From assembly GCA_027024625.1 (NCBI GenBank), contig JALVRY010000346.1, positions 1 to 11,199 on the forward strand: 11,199 nucleotides of DNA, given 5' to 3'. The notes below the pieces were generated by a model. It did no database searches. It was given only the letters and a program-made list of their open reading frames with translations, and was not told where the DNA came from. The position numbers were made by a program, and so were the translations under genes. Shown here one piece after another: positions 1-7,006 of the stretch (position 1 is the first letter of the stretch; every line of letters begins with the position of its first letter). This stretch comes from Thiotrichaceae bacterium. GTDB lineage: Bacteria; Pseudomonadota; Gammaproteobacteria; Thiotrichales; Thiotrichaceae.

Positions 1-41
1 GTTGTATTATTCCTGCCTTTGTAGATAGCTGACTGGAATTC

Positions 42-1137
42 ATGGAATTAAATCCCCACTACACTCAAATTTCTGACTTAATGAGCCGAGTTGATGCTCT
101 TAGGGGGTATCTTTGACTATGCCGAAAAGAAAGAACAACTTGAAGAAGTTAATCTAGAGCTTGCAGATTCTGAAGTTTGGAATGATCCAGAGAATGCTCA
201 ACGCTTAGGTAAGGAAAAAGTCATATTAGAAGATATTGTTCTAGTAATTGATAGTTTGGATGCTAGTTTGGCAGATGCTAAAGATTTGCTGGAAATGGCA
301 GAAGCAGAAAATGATCAAGAAACGGTAGATGCCGTGGTTGATGACCTCAATGCCGCAGAAGACGAAGTGAATAAGTTAGAATTCCGCCGTATGTTCTCTG
401 GCAAAATGGACGCAAATAATGCCTTTCTCGATATTCAATCTGGGTCTGGTGGAACTGAAGCCCAAGATTGGGCAGAAATGATTTTACGAATGTATCTACG
501 CTGGGGTGAGCAAAAAGGCTTTAAAACAGAATTACTTGAAGTCTCCCCTGGGGATGTTGCAGGTATTAAGTCGGCAACAATTAGTTTTCAGGGGGATTAT
601 GCTTTCGGTTGGCTTCGCACAGAAACAGGTGTGCATCGCTTAGTGAGGAAATCACCCTTCGATTCAAGTAGCCGTCGCCATACCTCTTTTGCTGCGGTAT
701 TTGTTTCCCCTGAAGTGGATGACTCGATTGAGATTGATATTAACCCCGCTGATCTCCGCATTGATGTGTATCGAGCATCGGGAGCAGGGGGGCAGCATGT
801 AAATAAAACAGAATCGGCTGTGCGTATCACTCATTTGCCCACGAATACTGTTGTGCAATGTCAGAATGATCGTTCTCAACATAAAAATAAAGCTGCCGCT
901 ATGAAACAACTCAAGGCAAAATTGTATGAGTTAGAAATGCAGCAAAAAATGTTGGATCAACAAGCTCTGGAAGCAGGAAAATCAGATATTGGTTGGGGAA
1001 GCCAAATTCGTTCTTATGTATTAGACTCCTCCCGAATTAAAGATTTACGCACAGGTGTTGAAACAGGAAATACGCAAGCGGTGCTAGATGGATCGCTTGA
1101 TCAATTTATTGAAGCCAGCCTAAAAAGTGGGCTATAG
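42..1137 (+). CDS. prfB: Peptide chain release factor 2 (RF2), expressed by +1 programmed frameshift
   Basis: RF2 recognises UGA and UAA in the ribosomal A site and triggers peptide release. The gene is read in two frames. ATG at 42 opens 24 codons ([20 protein letters not shown] and four more) that end at in-frame TGA 114-116. Skipping T114 continues at GAC 115 to TAG 1135-1137, giving 364 aa, against 365 in E. coli. Visible motifs in the joined protein are the N-terminal helical domain, the codon-reading tripeptide SPF at about 204-206, and GGQ at about 249-251 in the peptidyl-transferase-reaching loop. The residue matching E. coli 246 is Ala (RASGAGGQ), the usual state, not the Thr of E. 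coli K-12. The C-terminus ([12 protein letters not shown]) is nearly identical to E. coli. Only a weak GGA (35-37) serves as Shine-Dalgarno before ATG 42. A TTG at 91 in the main frame is not the start. lysS follows 27 nt later. The promoter is outside the window. Confidence 0.97.
102..117 (+). promoter_or_regulatory. prfB +1 programmed frameshift site with internal Shine-Dalgarno
   Basis: The sequence reads AGGGGG (102-107), TAT, CTT (111-113), TGA (114-116), C. This is the classical bacterial RF2 signal: an internal anti-SD-pairing stretch 3 nt before the slippery CUU, then a UGA stop followed by C, which is a poor termination context. When RF2 is scarce the ribosome pauses at UGA and slips by one base into the main frame, so RF2 controls its own synthesis. 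The frame change is seen directly: 42-113 and 115-1134 are both open, in frames one base apart. Confidence 0.97.
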
Positions 1138-1164
1138 AACTAAACAGTAACAGTAGTAATAAAA

Positions 1165-2661
1165 ATGACAGAACAAAATACCCAGCAAGATGAGAATATC
1201 TTAGTTGCACAACGACGTGATAAGTTAGCGGCAATTCGTGAAAAAGGCGTGGCATTTCCAAATAATTTTAAACGTAAAAATTATGCCTATGCTTTGCAGG
1301 TAGAGTATTCAGAATACGATAAACTATGGTTTGAAGAGAATGAAATCCGTGTTTCTGTTGCGGGTAGAATGATGTTGAAACGTGTCATGGGTAAGGCAAG
1401 TTTTGCAACATTGTCGGATATGAGTGGACGTATTCAGCTTTATGTACAAAAAAATGCACTAGGCGAAGAAGCTTATGCCGAATTCAAAGATACTGATATT
1501 GGTGATATTTTGGGTGCAGAAGGTGTGCTATTTAAGACGCAAAAAGGTGAATTATCTGTCAAGGTAGACAAACTGCAATTGCTAACAAAGTCTTTACGTC
1601 CATTGCCTGAAAAATTTCACGGTTTAACAGATCAGGAGCAGCGTTATCGTCAGCGTTATATTGACTTGATCATGAGTGATGAGTCACGCCAAGCCTTTAT
1701 GGTGCGTTCGATGATTGTGAATTATATTCGTGATTACTTTATTCGACGCGACTTCATGGAAGTTGAAACCCCAATGCTACAAGCCATTCCTGGTGGCGCA
1801 ACGGCTCGCCCATTTGAGACACATCATAATGCCTTAGATATTGATATGTACCTAAGGATTGCCCCAGAGCTTTACCTTAAACGTCTAGTGGTGGGTGGCT
1901 TTGAGCGTGTTTTTGAAATTAATCGCAATTTCCGAAATGAAGGGCTTTCAACACGCCATAATCCAGAATTTACTATGATTGAATTCTATCAAGCCTATGC
2001 CACTTATGAAGACTTGATGGATATGACAGAAGAATTATTTAAAGGTATTGCCAACGATGTGATGGGTAAATCAGAAATTACTTATCAAGGAGATACCTTT
2101 GATTTCTCCAAACCTTTTGCCAGAATGACAGTGTTGGAGTCAATTTTACATTTCAATCCAGACTTGAAAGAAGACGATCTCAATGATTTTGATTCTGCTA
2201 AAAAGATAGCTGAAAACTTAGGAATCCCAATGCAAGATTATTGGGGGCTAGGCAAAATACAGATCGAAATTTTTGAAAAAACAGTCGAAAGTAACTTAAT
2301 GCAACCTACCTTCATCACTGCTTATCCTGCGGAAGTATCACCACTGGCAAGACGTAATGATGAAAACCCATTTGTAACTGACCGTTTTGAGTTCTTCATC
2401 GGTGGACGTGAAATTGGTAATGGCTTCTCAGAGTTAAATGATGCAGAAGACCAAGCGGAACGTTTCAAAAAACAAGTTGATGAAAAAGATGCAGGTGATG
2501 CTGAGGCCATGCACTATGATCATGACTATGTACGTGCATTAGAATACGGTTTACCACCAACTGCAGGTGAGGGCATTGGGATTGATCGTTTAGTGATGCT
2601 ATTTACCGATGCGCCATCCATCCGTGATGTGATTTTATTCCCGCACATGCGACCAGAGTAG
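1165..2661 (+). CDS. lysS: Lysyl-tRNA synthetase, class II
   Basis: Charges tRNA-Lys with lysine in the cytoplasm. The protein has 498 aa (E. coli LysS 505) and aligns throughout. The N-terminal OB-fold anticodon-binding domain covers about residues 62-145 ([21 protein letters not shown]). The class II catalytic core follows: motif 1 at about 190-204 ([12 protein letters not shown]), motif 2 at about 254-274 ([17 protein letters not shown]), and motif 3 at about 471-480 ([10 protein letters not shown]). The conserved [19 protein letters not shown] is at about 408-426. Start ATG 1165 gives the usual N-terminus (MTEQN...[13 protein letters not shown]); the upstream sequence has only a weak SD, and the 27-nt gap to prfB suggests readthrough transcription and translation from the prfB message. 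This pairing is the same as in E. coli. No lesion is seen. A 310-bp gene-free stretch with an AT-rich hairpin follows. Confidence 0.98.
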   Translation: MTEQNTQQDENILVAQRRDKLAAIREKGVAFPNNFKRKNYAYALQVEYSEYDKLWFEENEIRVSVAGRMMLKRVMGKASFATLSDMSGRIQLYVQKNALGEEAYAEFKDTDIGDILGAEGVLFKTQKGELSVKVDKLQLLTKSLRPLPEKFHGLTDQEQRYRQRYIDLIMSDESRQAFMVRSMIVNYIRDYFIRRDFMEVETPMLQAIPGGATARPFETHHNALDIDMYLRIAPELYLKRLVVGGFERVFEINRNFRNEGLSTRHNPEFTMIEFYQAYATYEDLMDMTEELFKGIANDVMGKSEITYQGDTFDFSKPFARMTVLESILHFNPDLKEDDLNDFDSAKKIAENLGIPMQDYWGLGKIQIEIFEKTVESNLMQPTFITAYPAEVSPLARRNDENPFVTDRFEFFIGGREIGNGFSELNDAEDQAERFKKQVDEKDAGDAEAMHYDHDYVRALEYGLPPTAGEGIGIDRLVMLFTDAPSIRDVILFPHMRPE

Positions 2662-2674
2662 CAGTATAATATTG

Positions 2675-2712
2675 TATAACTTAGCATAATCAATAGCTTA
2701 TACTAAGTTATA
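2675..2712 (+). terminator. AT-only hairpin downstream of lysS, possible transcript 3' end
   Basis: TATAACTTAG (2675-2684) is perfectly complementary to CTAAGTTATA (2703-2712). Inside it, ATAA (2686-2689) pairs with TTAT (2698-2701) after one C/A mismatch, leaving an 8-nt loop. It begins 13 nt after the lysS stop. It is not a standard intrinsic terminator, because the stem has few G-C pairs and no U tract follows directly. The next T run is at 2743-2750. It may instead be an RNA 3' stabilising structure. This is inference from base pairing only. Confidence 0.35.
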
Positions 2713-2758
2713 TCTATCCATACGCGGTGCATTCGACGGTTATTTTTTTTGCTAATAT

Positions 2759-2920
2759 CCTGAATCCGTGACTTCAATGCGGATAAGAGAGTGCAAGATA
2801 TTGGTTTTACAGTGGATTTTAAAAAATCTTAGCTTCACCCGTAGGTTAAGCGGGCATTTTTTAAACCGCTGTGGAATCAATAGCTTGTGCTATCTGCCGT
2901 AGTGAAGTCACGGATTCAGG
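2759..2920. mobile_element. Foldback MITE-like element, 162 bp, 18-bp perfect terminal inverted repeats
   Basis: The left end CCTGAATCCGTGACTTCA (2759-2776) is the exact reverse complement of the right end (2903-2920). Both ends are flanked by AATAT (2754-2758 and 2921-2925), which reads as a 5-bp target-site duplication. The inverted symmetry continues inward. Left arm to 2827 and right arm from 2856 can form about 62 pairs (55 Watson-Crick, 7 G.U in plus-strand RNA) with three mismatches and two small bulges. The 28-nt apical part (2828-2855) has its own small stem (GCTT-c-ACC, loop CGTA, GGT-t-AAGC) followed by A and six T. There is no open reading frame of note, so a transposase would have to act in trans. 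I do not recognise the parental IS family. A 15-nt copy of the right end recurs at 6992-7006. It inserted between lysS and a convergent small gene and breaks nothing visible. Confidence 0.75.
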
Positions 2921-2943
2921 AATATGAAAAGATCGTAAAGTTA

Positions 2944-2984
2944 TGCCATTTGTTGAGGTTAGATATTCAATCTAAGAAATGGCA
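2944..2984. other. Two-part hairpin spanning the 3' end of the small minus-strand gene
   Basis: TGCCATTT (2944-2951) pairs with AAATGGCA (2977-2984), and inside that TTAGAT (2959-2964) pairs with ATCTAA (2970-2975). The stop codon of the minus-strand gene (2974-2972) lies in the inner stem. Read on the plus strand the outer stem is followed by AAAAAT, and read on the minus strand there is no U tract, so it is a poor intrinsic terminator either way. A role in ending or protecting the small gene's transcript is possible but unproven. Confidence 0.3.
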
Positions 2985-3268
2985 AAAAATAATTCAAAAA
3001 TTTTATGTCGTATTGCACCAAAATCGGATTCTTTTTTATAGTACTCATACACTTCCTTTTGTTGCTTCCTAGATAGATGTGTTAAAAAGCGATGAGTTGA
3101 GCGATATTTTTTTGCAATAAACTGATCAAAGTTTTCAGCAGATAGATTAGCCTCTATCTGTGAAATAGCACTTTGCACAATTTGCTGTTGTGTTTCTTTT
3201 TTAGCATTATCTGCTACTGCCGTTATCGGTAGTGCACAGCTTAGTATAAAAAAAGTTAGAGCTTTCAT
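2972..3268 (-). CDS. Small secreted protein, function unknown
   Basis: The protein has 98 aa and I do not recognise its family. It starts with a clear Sec signal peptide: Lys2, a hydrophobic core (residues 4-15) and an AVA cleavage motif at 17-19 before Asp20. Cys11 lies too early and in too poor a context for a convincing lipobox. The mature part of about 79 residues is charged, Gln/Lys-rich at first (KKETQQQ, about 23-29) and looks mainly helical, with aromatic residues near YEYYKK and a hydrophobic C-terminus (FELFFAIS). A periplasmic location is inferred. Start ATG 3268-3266 has AGGA about 11 nt upstream. The gene lies 122 nt after the other small secreted-protein gene on the same strand and runs toward lysS, with the foldback element 51 bp beyond its stop. 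A real gene is supported by the intact signal peptide, start and SD; no homology argument can be made here. Confidence 0.7.
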   Translation of the reverse strand: MKALTFFILSCALPITAVADNAKKETQQQIVQSAISQIEANLSAENFDQFIAKKYRSTHRFLTHLSRKQQKEVYEYYKKESDFGAIRHKIFELFFAIS

Positions 3269-3390
3269 TACAATGGAATCCTATGGTGCTGAGGTACTTT
3301 AAGCTACGCAATTATTGTGCTGATAATTTTATTTTATGTCCTATCAATTCAGATATTCACAAAAGAAACTCAGATTATAGGGGCTACTAA

Positions 3391-3687
3391 CTACCTTTTA
3401 TTAGAATGCACAACGGTATGCAATACAGTATGCCGTTCAAAATAGATGGAATAATGAGGGTAATCCCAGCGGGTAATACGTGGCCATTTATGTTTTACAG
3501 GGCCTTTTGACCTGTGTATACGAAGCGGTTTCCCCCATTTTTTGCGTACCATTTTCATACTTAATCCACGGCTAGGAATAAGTTGAGATTTGACTACTTT
3601 AGCTTGGGGAGCTAGTGATATAATATCTGCCTGTGCTATATGAGAAAAAATAAAGAAGCTGGCAATTAATAATAAATGAACTTTCAT
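3391..3687 (-). CDS. Small periplasmic protein with WGkP...RWdYP..sIYFE signature, function unknown
   Basis: The protein has 98 aa. It begins with a Sec signal peptide (hydrophobic core 5-17, cleavage motif AQA at 18-20 before Asp21). The mature domain at about 38-93 reads PSRGLSMKMVRKKWGKP, a basic linker, then ITRWDYPHYSIYFERHTVLHTVV. From memory, the same order (RGMSM..V...fG.P, then ITRW.Y..f.VYFE...VIH.VV) recurs in short periplasmic proteins of Pseudomonas and other gammaproteobacteria. It recalls one repeat of the SmpA/OmlA-type fold, in which a helix is followed by a short beta hairpin. The linker here is unusually rich in Lys/Arg/His. The start is well set: GAGGAA (3699-3694) lies 6 nt before ATG. 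The gene is divergent from lolC with 118 bp between starts, and upstream of the other secreted-protein gene. No enzyme residues are evident, and no function is assigned. Confidence 0.82.
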   Translation of the reverse strand: MKVHLLLIASFFIFSHIAQADIISLAPQAKVVKSQLIPSRGLSMKMVRKKWGKPLRIHRSKGPVKHKWPRITRWDYPHYSIYFERHTVLHTVVHSNKR

Positions 3688-3701
3688 AGGGCTTTCCTCA
3701 C

Positions 3702-3741
3702 TACATAATACAATATGTAACTATCAGTAAATTTTATGCAA
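3702..3741 (-). promoter_or_regulatory. Possible promoter and dyad operator for the small periplasmic gene
   Basis: On the minus strand TTGCAT (3741-3736) and TACATA (3719-3714) are 16 nt apart and could act as weak -35 and -10 boxes, giving a leader of about 20 nt that contains the SD. TACATA (3702-3707) and TATGTA (3714-3719) form a perfect 6-bp dyad with a 6-bp spacer over the -10 region, as an operator would. Both boxes match the consensus only partly, so this is a guess from pattern. Confidence 0.28.
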
Positions 3742-3788
3742 CAGTTTATCGGTCTCACAGTAAACAGGTTTCTATCATTTCCACACTG

Positions 3789-3797
3789 TGTTTTAAT
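3789..3797 (+). promoter_or_regulatory. Possible extended -10 element of the lol operon
   Basis: TGT followed by TTTAAT (3792-3797) resembles an extended -10 element (TGnTATAAT). Transcription would start at about 3804, directly before the lolC ATG at 3806. This fits the absence of any Shine-Dalgarno before lolC, so the message might be leaderless. TATCAT at 3773-3778 is an alternative -10, but no good -35 is present for either. CACAGT (3756-3761) and ACTGTG (3785-3790) form a 6-bp inverted repeat across the region. Confidence 0.22.
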
Positions 3798-3805
3798 GCG
3801 TTCCC

Positions 3806-5050
3806 ATGTTTAAACCATTAGATATTTTCATCGGTCTTCGCTATGCACATAAGCGAAAAAGCCAACGTATTTCACACGTCTCATTAGCTGCTGTTCTGGG
3901 GACGATGATCGGTGTATTGGTTCTTATTACTATTCTTTCTATTATGAATGGCTTTGAAAAAGAACTGCGAACAAGAATATTGGGCATGATCGCCCATGTC
4001 ACGGTTTCAGAGACGGACGGCTTATTACCTAATTGGCAAAAATACCGCGATACCTTAGCTAAGAAACCGCATGTTATCGGTGCAGCCCCATACATCGAAA
4101 GTCAGATTATGATTACTTCAGATACCGCAGCACATGGCGTGCTATTGCATGGGATTTCACCTGAGTATCAAAGTCAGGTGAGCGATGTGAATGAGTATAT
4201 GGAGTATGGCTCTTTTGATGATCTCACCTCGCGAGGCTATGGTATCGCTATTGGTGTTGAGTTAGCGGGTAAGCTCAATGTGTATCCAGGGGATAAAATT
4301 ACGTTAATCACACCTCAAATTCAGATCACACCTGCTGGTTTATTGCCAAGAATGAAGCGTTTTACTGTAGTCGCCTTATATCGAAAAGGAATGAAAGATT
4401 ACGATAGTGCTACAGCATTTATTCATATCGAAGATGCCGCTCGTTTATTAAAAACACATAAAGAAGTCACTGGCATACGCTTAAAACTTGATGATTTATT
4501 TGATGCTCCTAACTTCGCCTATAAGCTTAATCAAGAAATGGGTAAAAGCTTTAAAGCAACCGATTGGGCAGAAGCAAATAAGGTATTTTTCTCTGCGATC
4601 AATATGGAACATATCGCTATGTTTATTATTCTATTTTTTATTGTATTGATTGCTTCTTTTTATATGCTAGCAGCACTGATTATGTTAGTTGCCGATAAGC
4701 GGGCAGATATTGCCATATTAAGAACATTAGGCATGTCGCCCAAAACAATACGCAATATCTTTATTATCCAAGGCAGTTTCTTAGGGATTGTAGGAACATT
4801 ATTGGGTGTACTACTGGGGGTAACACTAGCATTAAACTTAGAAACACTGCTTCCTAGTATCGAAGATTTCTTTGGTTTTAGGATTTTTCCACCTGATCTT
4901 TTTTATATTTCGCATGTTCCTTCAGACTTACGTGCCTCTAATGTTTGGGTTATTACTTTAGGGTCTATTGCCTTGTCTATTTTAGCAACAATACCAGCAT
5001 CAATTCGTGCGGCTGCTATTGAGCCAGTCGAGGCATTGCGTTATGACTAA
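3806..5050 (+). CDS. lolC: Lipoprotein-releasing ABC transporter permease LolC
   Basis: Inner-membrane subunit of the Lol exporter, which extracts mature lipoproteins from the inner membrane and hands them to the periplasmic chaperone LolA. It has 414 aa with the family topology: N-terminal amphipathic stretch (FIGLRYAHKRKSQR), TM1 at about 25-48, a periplasmic MacB-like domain at about 50-265, TM2 at about 268-294, TM3 at about 315-345 and TM4 at about 378-398, ending in the conserved PVEALRYD. The cytoplasmic coupling segment [13 protein letters not shown] is at about 300-312. The loop at about 170-183 (PQIQITPAGLLPRM) matches the Pro-rich Hook that in E. coli LolC binds LolA, and the second permease lacks this form, which is why I name this one lolC. 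ATG 3806 gives the standard MF-P-L-FIGLRY start, but no Shine-Dalgarno precedes it. It is the first gene of lolC-lolE-lolD and overlaps lolE by 8 nt. Confidence 0.93.
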   Translation: MFKPLDIFIGLRYAHKRKSQRISHVSLAAVLGTMIGVLVLITILSIMNGFEKELRTRILGMIAHVTVSETDGLLPNWQKYRDTLAKKPHVIGAAPYIESQIMITSDTAAHGVLLHGISPEYQSQVSDVNEYMEYGSFDDLTSRGYGIAIGVELAGKLNVYPGDKITLITPQIQITPAGLLPRMKRFTVVALYRKGMKDYDSATAFIHIEDAARLLKTHKEVTGIRLKLDDLFDAPNFAYKLNQEMGKSFKATDWAEANKVFFSAINMEHIAMFIILFFIVLIASFYMLAALIMLVADKRADIAILRTLGMSPKTIRNIFIIQGSFLGIVGTLLGVLLGVTLALNLETLLPSIEDFFGFRIFPPDLFYISHVPSDLRASNVWVITLGSIALSILATIPASIRAAAIEPVEALRYD

Positions 5051-6305
5051 TCGATTAAGCCGCTTTTTAGAGTTATCTATCGGTCTACGTTATACACAAG
5101 CCCAAAAGAATAATCGCATGGTGTCATTTATTTCTTTGGCCTCTATTATTGGAATCTCATTGGGTGTCATAGTATTGATCGTTGTGCTATCAGTTATGAA
5201 TGGCTTTGAACATGCTATGCGTGATCGCATCCTCAGTATGATTCCCCACATAACCATATCAACTGAAGATAGTAAGCTTTACGACTGGAAAAAAGAGAAA
5301 GAAAAGATAGAAATTTTCCCAGATATTCAAGGTGTTGCACCATATATTCATGAGCAACTGATGTTGAGTAAAGGCGACGTAGCAAATGGTGTGAGCTTAT
5401 ATGGAATTGATCCTGAGCTTGAAAAGCAAGTCAGCTATGTTACAGATCATTTAACCAAAGGGAGTTTTGATGATCTTAAAGTAGGTAAGCATGGGATTAT
5501 TTTAGGCGAGACTTTAGCAAAAAACTTACAAGTTGAGCTTGGTGATAAGATTGTAGCCTTGAATCCTATTTCTAATCGAGAAGCAGGTGAACAGAGCTTG
5601 CCCGAGTTAAAACAATTTACTGTTGTCGGTTTATTTAAGGTTGATATGCAACAATATGATGTTTCTTATGCGTATGCCAATATTAAAGATGCCACAGAAA
5701 TGTTTGATATGGGTGATGCTGTTACAGGTTTGCGTATTAAGCTAGATGACCCTTATAAATCACGCGATATTGCTTATTTTATTTATGATAATAGCGATAC
5801 AGAATATTGGATTAGCGATTGGACGCAAGAATACGTTAATGAATTCACTGCAATTAAAATGCAAAAAACCATGCTATTTTTAATTTTATTGATGATTGTT
5901 TTGGTTGCCGTATTTAACTTACTTTCTACCCTATCAATGATTGTTCATGATAAACAAGCTGATATTGCGATATTAAGAACCTTGGGTTTAACACCAAGGC
6001 GGGTAATGGGCGTATTCATGGTGCAAGGTACAATTATTGGTTTAGTCGGCACATCAATAGGGACAGGTTTAGGTGTTTTGCTTGCTGCTAATATTGAAAA
6101 TATCGTCCCTGTGATAGAGAAAGTATTTAACCATCATTTTATTGATCCAAAAATCTATGGTATCAGTACTGTAGTTGCCAATATCAATATGGGCGATATT
6201 ATCTTTATTGCAGCTACGGCACTCATATTAGCTATTCTTGCCACACTTTATCCTGCATGGAAAGCATCAAAAGTACAGCCAGCGGAAGCACTACGTTATG
6301 AATAA
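5043..6305 (+). CDS. lolE: Lipoprotein-releasing ABC transporter permease LolE
   Basis: Second membrane subunit of the Lol exporter, with 420 aa and homologous to LolC along its whole length. TM1 is at about 28-52, the periplasmic domain at about 55-270, TM2 at about 275-302, TM3 at about 322-350 and TM4 at about 385-403. The coupling segment [13 protein letters not shown] is at about 306-318, and the C-terminus is PAEALRYE. In E. coli the LolE subunit contacts the lipoprotein and lacks LolA binding. Here the Hook position (about 174-190, [16 protein letters not shown]) has lost the P-x-G-x-x-P pattern, consistent with the LolE role, though this is inference. Start ATG 5043 is chosen because it gives [12 protein letters not shown], matching the family, and overlaps the lolC stop as ATGACTAA. 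The frame is open upstream to ATG 5007, but that would add 12 unlike residues. GAGG 9 nt upstream may act as SD. Translational coupling to lolC is likely. Confidence 0.92.
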   Translation: MTNRLSRFLELSIGLRYTQAQKNNRMVSFISLASIIGISLGVIVLIVVLSVMNGFEHAMRDRILSMIPHITISTEDSKLYDWKKEKEKIEIFPDIQGVAPYIHEQLMLSKGDVANGVSLYGIDPELEKQVSYVTDHLTKGSFDDLKVGKHGIILGETLAKNLQVELGDKIVALNPISNREAGEQSLPELKQFTVVGLFKVDMQQYDVSYAYANIKDATEMFDMGDAVTGLRIKLDDPYKSRDIAYFIYDNSDTEYWISDWTQEYVNEFTAIKMQKTMLFLILLMIVLVAVFNLLSTLSMIVHDKQADIAILRTLGLTPRRVMGVFMVQGTIIGLVGTSIGTGLGVLLAANIENIVPVIEKVFNHHFIDPKIYGISTVVANINMGDIIFIAATALILAILATLYPAWKASKVQPAEALRYE

Positions 6306-6993
6306 TCATCAAGAAATCATTATTGAATGTCGTGATTTATGTAAACGCTACACGGAAGGTAGTTTAGATGTCGATGTATTAAAGGGCATAAACCTTGAAA
6401 TCAACAAAGGTGATAAAATTGCAATTGTTGGATCATCAGGTAGCGGTAAAAGTACCTTGTTACATCTACTCGGTAGTTTAGACTTGCCCAGCTCTGGTCG
6501 TGTATCAATTATGGGCAAGGATATCAGTGAACTAAATGATGCAAAGCGTGGTTTATTGCGTAATGAATCACTGGGTTTTATTTATCAATTTCATCACTTA
6601 TTACCTGAATTCACTGCATTAGAAAATGTTGCAATGCCTTTATTGATTGGTAAATACAACGTAAAAGAAGCAACAGAACTAGCGATAGCCATGCTAGATA
6701 AAGTCGGTTTATCTCAGCGAATTGATCATAAACCTGGGCAATTATCAGGCGGTGAAAGACAACGAGCTGCAATAGCGAGAGCCTTGGTGACGCACCCAAA
6801 AGCAGTATTGGCAGATGAGCCAACAGGAAATTTAGATCATAAAACAGCAAATCGTATTTTTGATCTGATGCAAGAGCTTAATACAGAAATGGGAACAGCA
6901 TTTGTTGTCGTCACACATGATTTGGAATTAGCGAAGAAAATGGATAAATCCTATTTGCTGATCGATGGTGAGTTGAAAGAGGATTTAATTTAG
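6298..6993 (+). CDS. lolD: Lipoprotein-releasing ABC transporter ATPase LolD
   Basis: Cytoplasmic ATPase that drives LolC/LolE. It has 231 aa (E. coli 233). Walker [10 protein letters not shown] is at about 45-53, the Q-loop with the LolD-type [16 protein letters not shown] at about 96-111, the signature LSGGERQR at about 149-156, Walker B VLADEP at about 170-175 with catalytic Glu174, the D-loop GNLD at about 177-180 and the H-loop His207 (VVVTHD). The QFHHLLPEF segment is the family mark that separates LolD from other MacB-type ATPases. Start ATG 6298 overlaps the lolE stop as ATGAATAA and gives the normal N-terminus; the open frame back to 6238 is inside lolE. GGAAG about 9 nt upstream is a plausible SD. 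The order permease-permease-ATPase differs from the lolC-lolD-lolE order in E. coli. The stop TAG (6991-6993) runs into a 15-nt copy of the foldback-element end. Confidence 0.97.
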   Translation: MNNHQEIIIECRDLCKRYTEGSLDVDVLKGINLEINKGDKIAIVGSSGSGKSTLLHLLGSLDLPSSGRVSIMGKDISELNDAKRGLLRNESLGFIYQFHHLLPEFTALENVAMPLLIGKYNVKEATELAIAMLDKVGLSQRIDHKPGQLSGGERQRAAIARALVTHPKAVLADEPTGNLDHKTANRIFDLMQELNTEMGTAFVVVTHDLELAKKMDKSYLLIDGELKEDLI

Positions 6994-7006
6994 TCACGGA
7001 TTCAGG
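6992..7006 (+). repeat. Solitary 15-nt copy of the foldback-element end
   Basis: AGTCACGGATTCAGG is identical to 2906-2920 (and inverted to 2759-2773). Its outer edge points toward the downstream gene. The inner part of an element would lie in lolD but is absent, because lolD is intact. The last two bases of the lolD TAG stop are the first two of the repeat. A decayed element remnant or a shared protein-binding or target sequence would both fit. By rough count a chance 15-mer match somewhere in a window this size is about a one-in-ten event, so coincidence is not excluded. Confidence 0.55.

Noticed and set aside
1..41. Possible end of an upstream gene before prfB
   Set aside because: Only 41 bases are visible; stops occur in the stretch and nothing can be assigned.
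91..114. TTG at 91 as the prfB start in the main frame
   Set aside because: The zero-frame N-terminus from ATG 42 and the frameshift site account for the full RF2; the 91-114 codons in this frame do not resemble RF2.
597..909. Two minus-strand open frames inside prfB
   Set aside because: They lie opposite a conserved gene, have no SD or recognisable protein and are frame shadows.
2838..2862. CCCG/CGGG stem followed by six T inside the foldback element as the lysS terminator
   Set aside because: The stem is only 4 bp with a 9-nt loop and competes with the longer arm pairing; it is better treated as part of the element, although it could end transcripts incidentally.
2688..2886. 12-nt direct repeat AATCAATAGCTT at 2688-2699 and 2875-2886
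   Set aside because: Several 12-mer matches are expected by chance in an AT-rich window of this size, and neither copy is bounded by other similarity.
2887..3072. Plus-strand 61-aa open frame over the foldback element's right end
   Set aside because: It begins inside the element, has no SD and runs antisense to the small secreted-protein gene; no protein-like features.
5007..5042. Longer lolE start at ATG 5007
   Set aside because: It adds 12 residues unlike any LolE and lies inside lolC; ATG 5043 matches the family start and gives the 8-nt overlap.
6238..6297. Longer lolD start at ATG 6238
   Set aside because: It would add 20 residues encoded within lolE; the family N-terminus begins at 6298.
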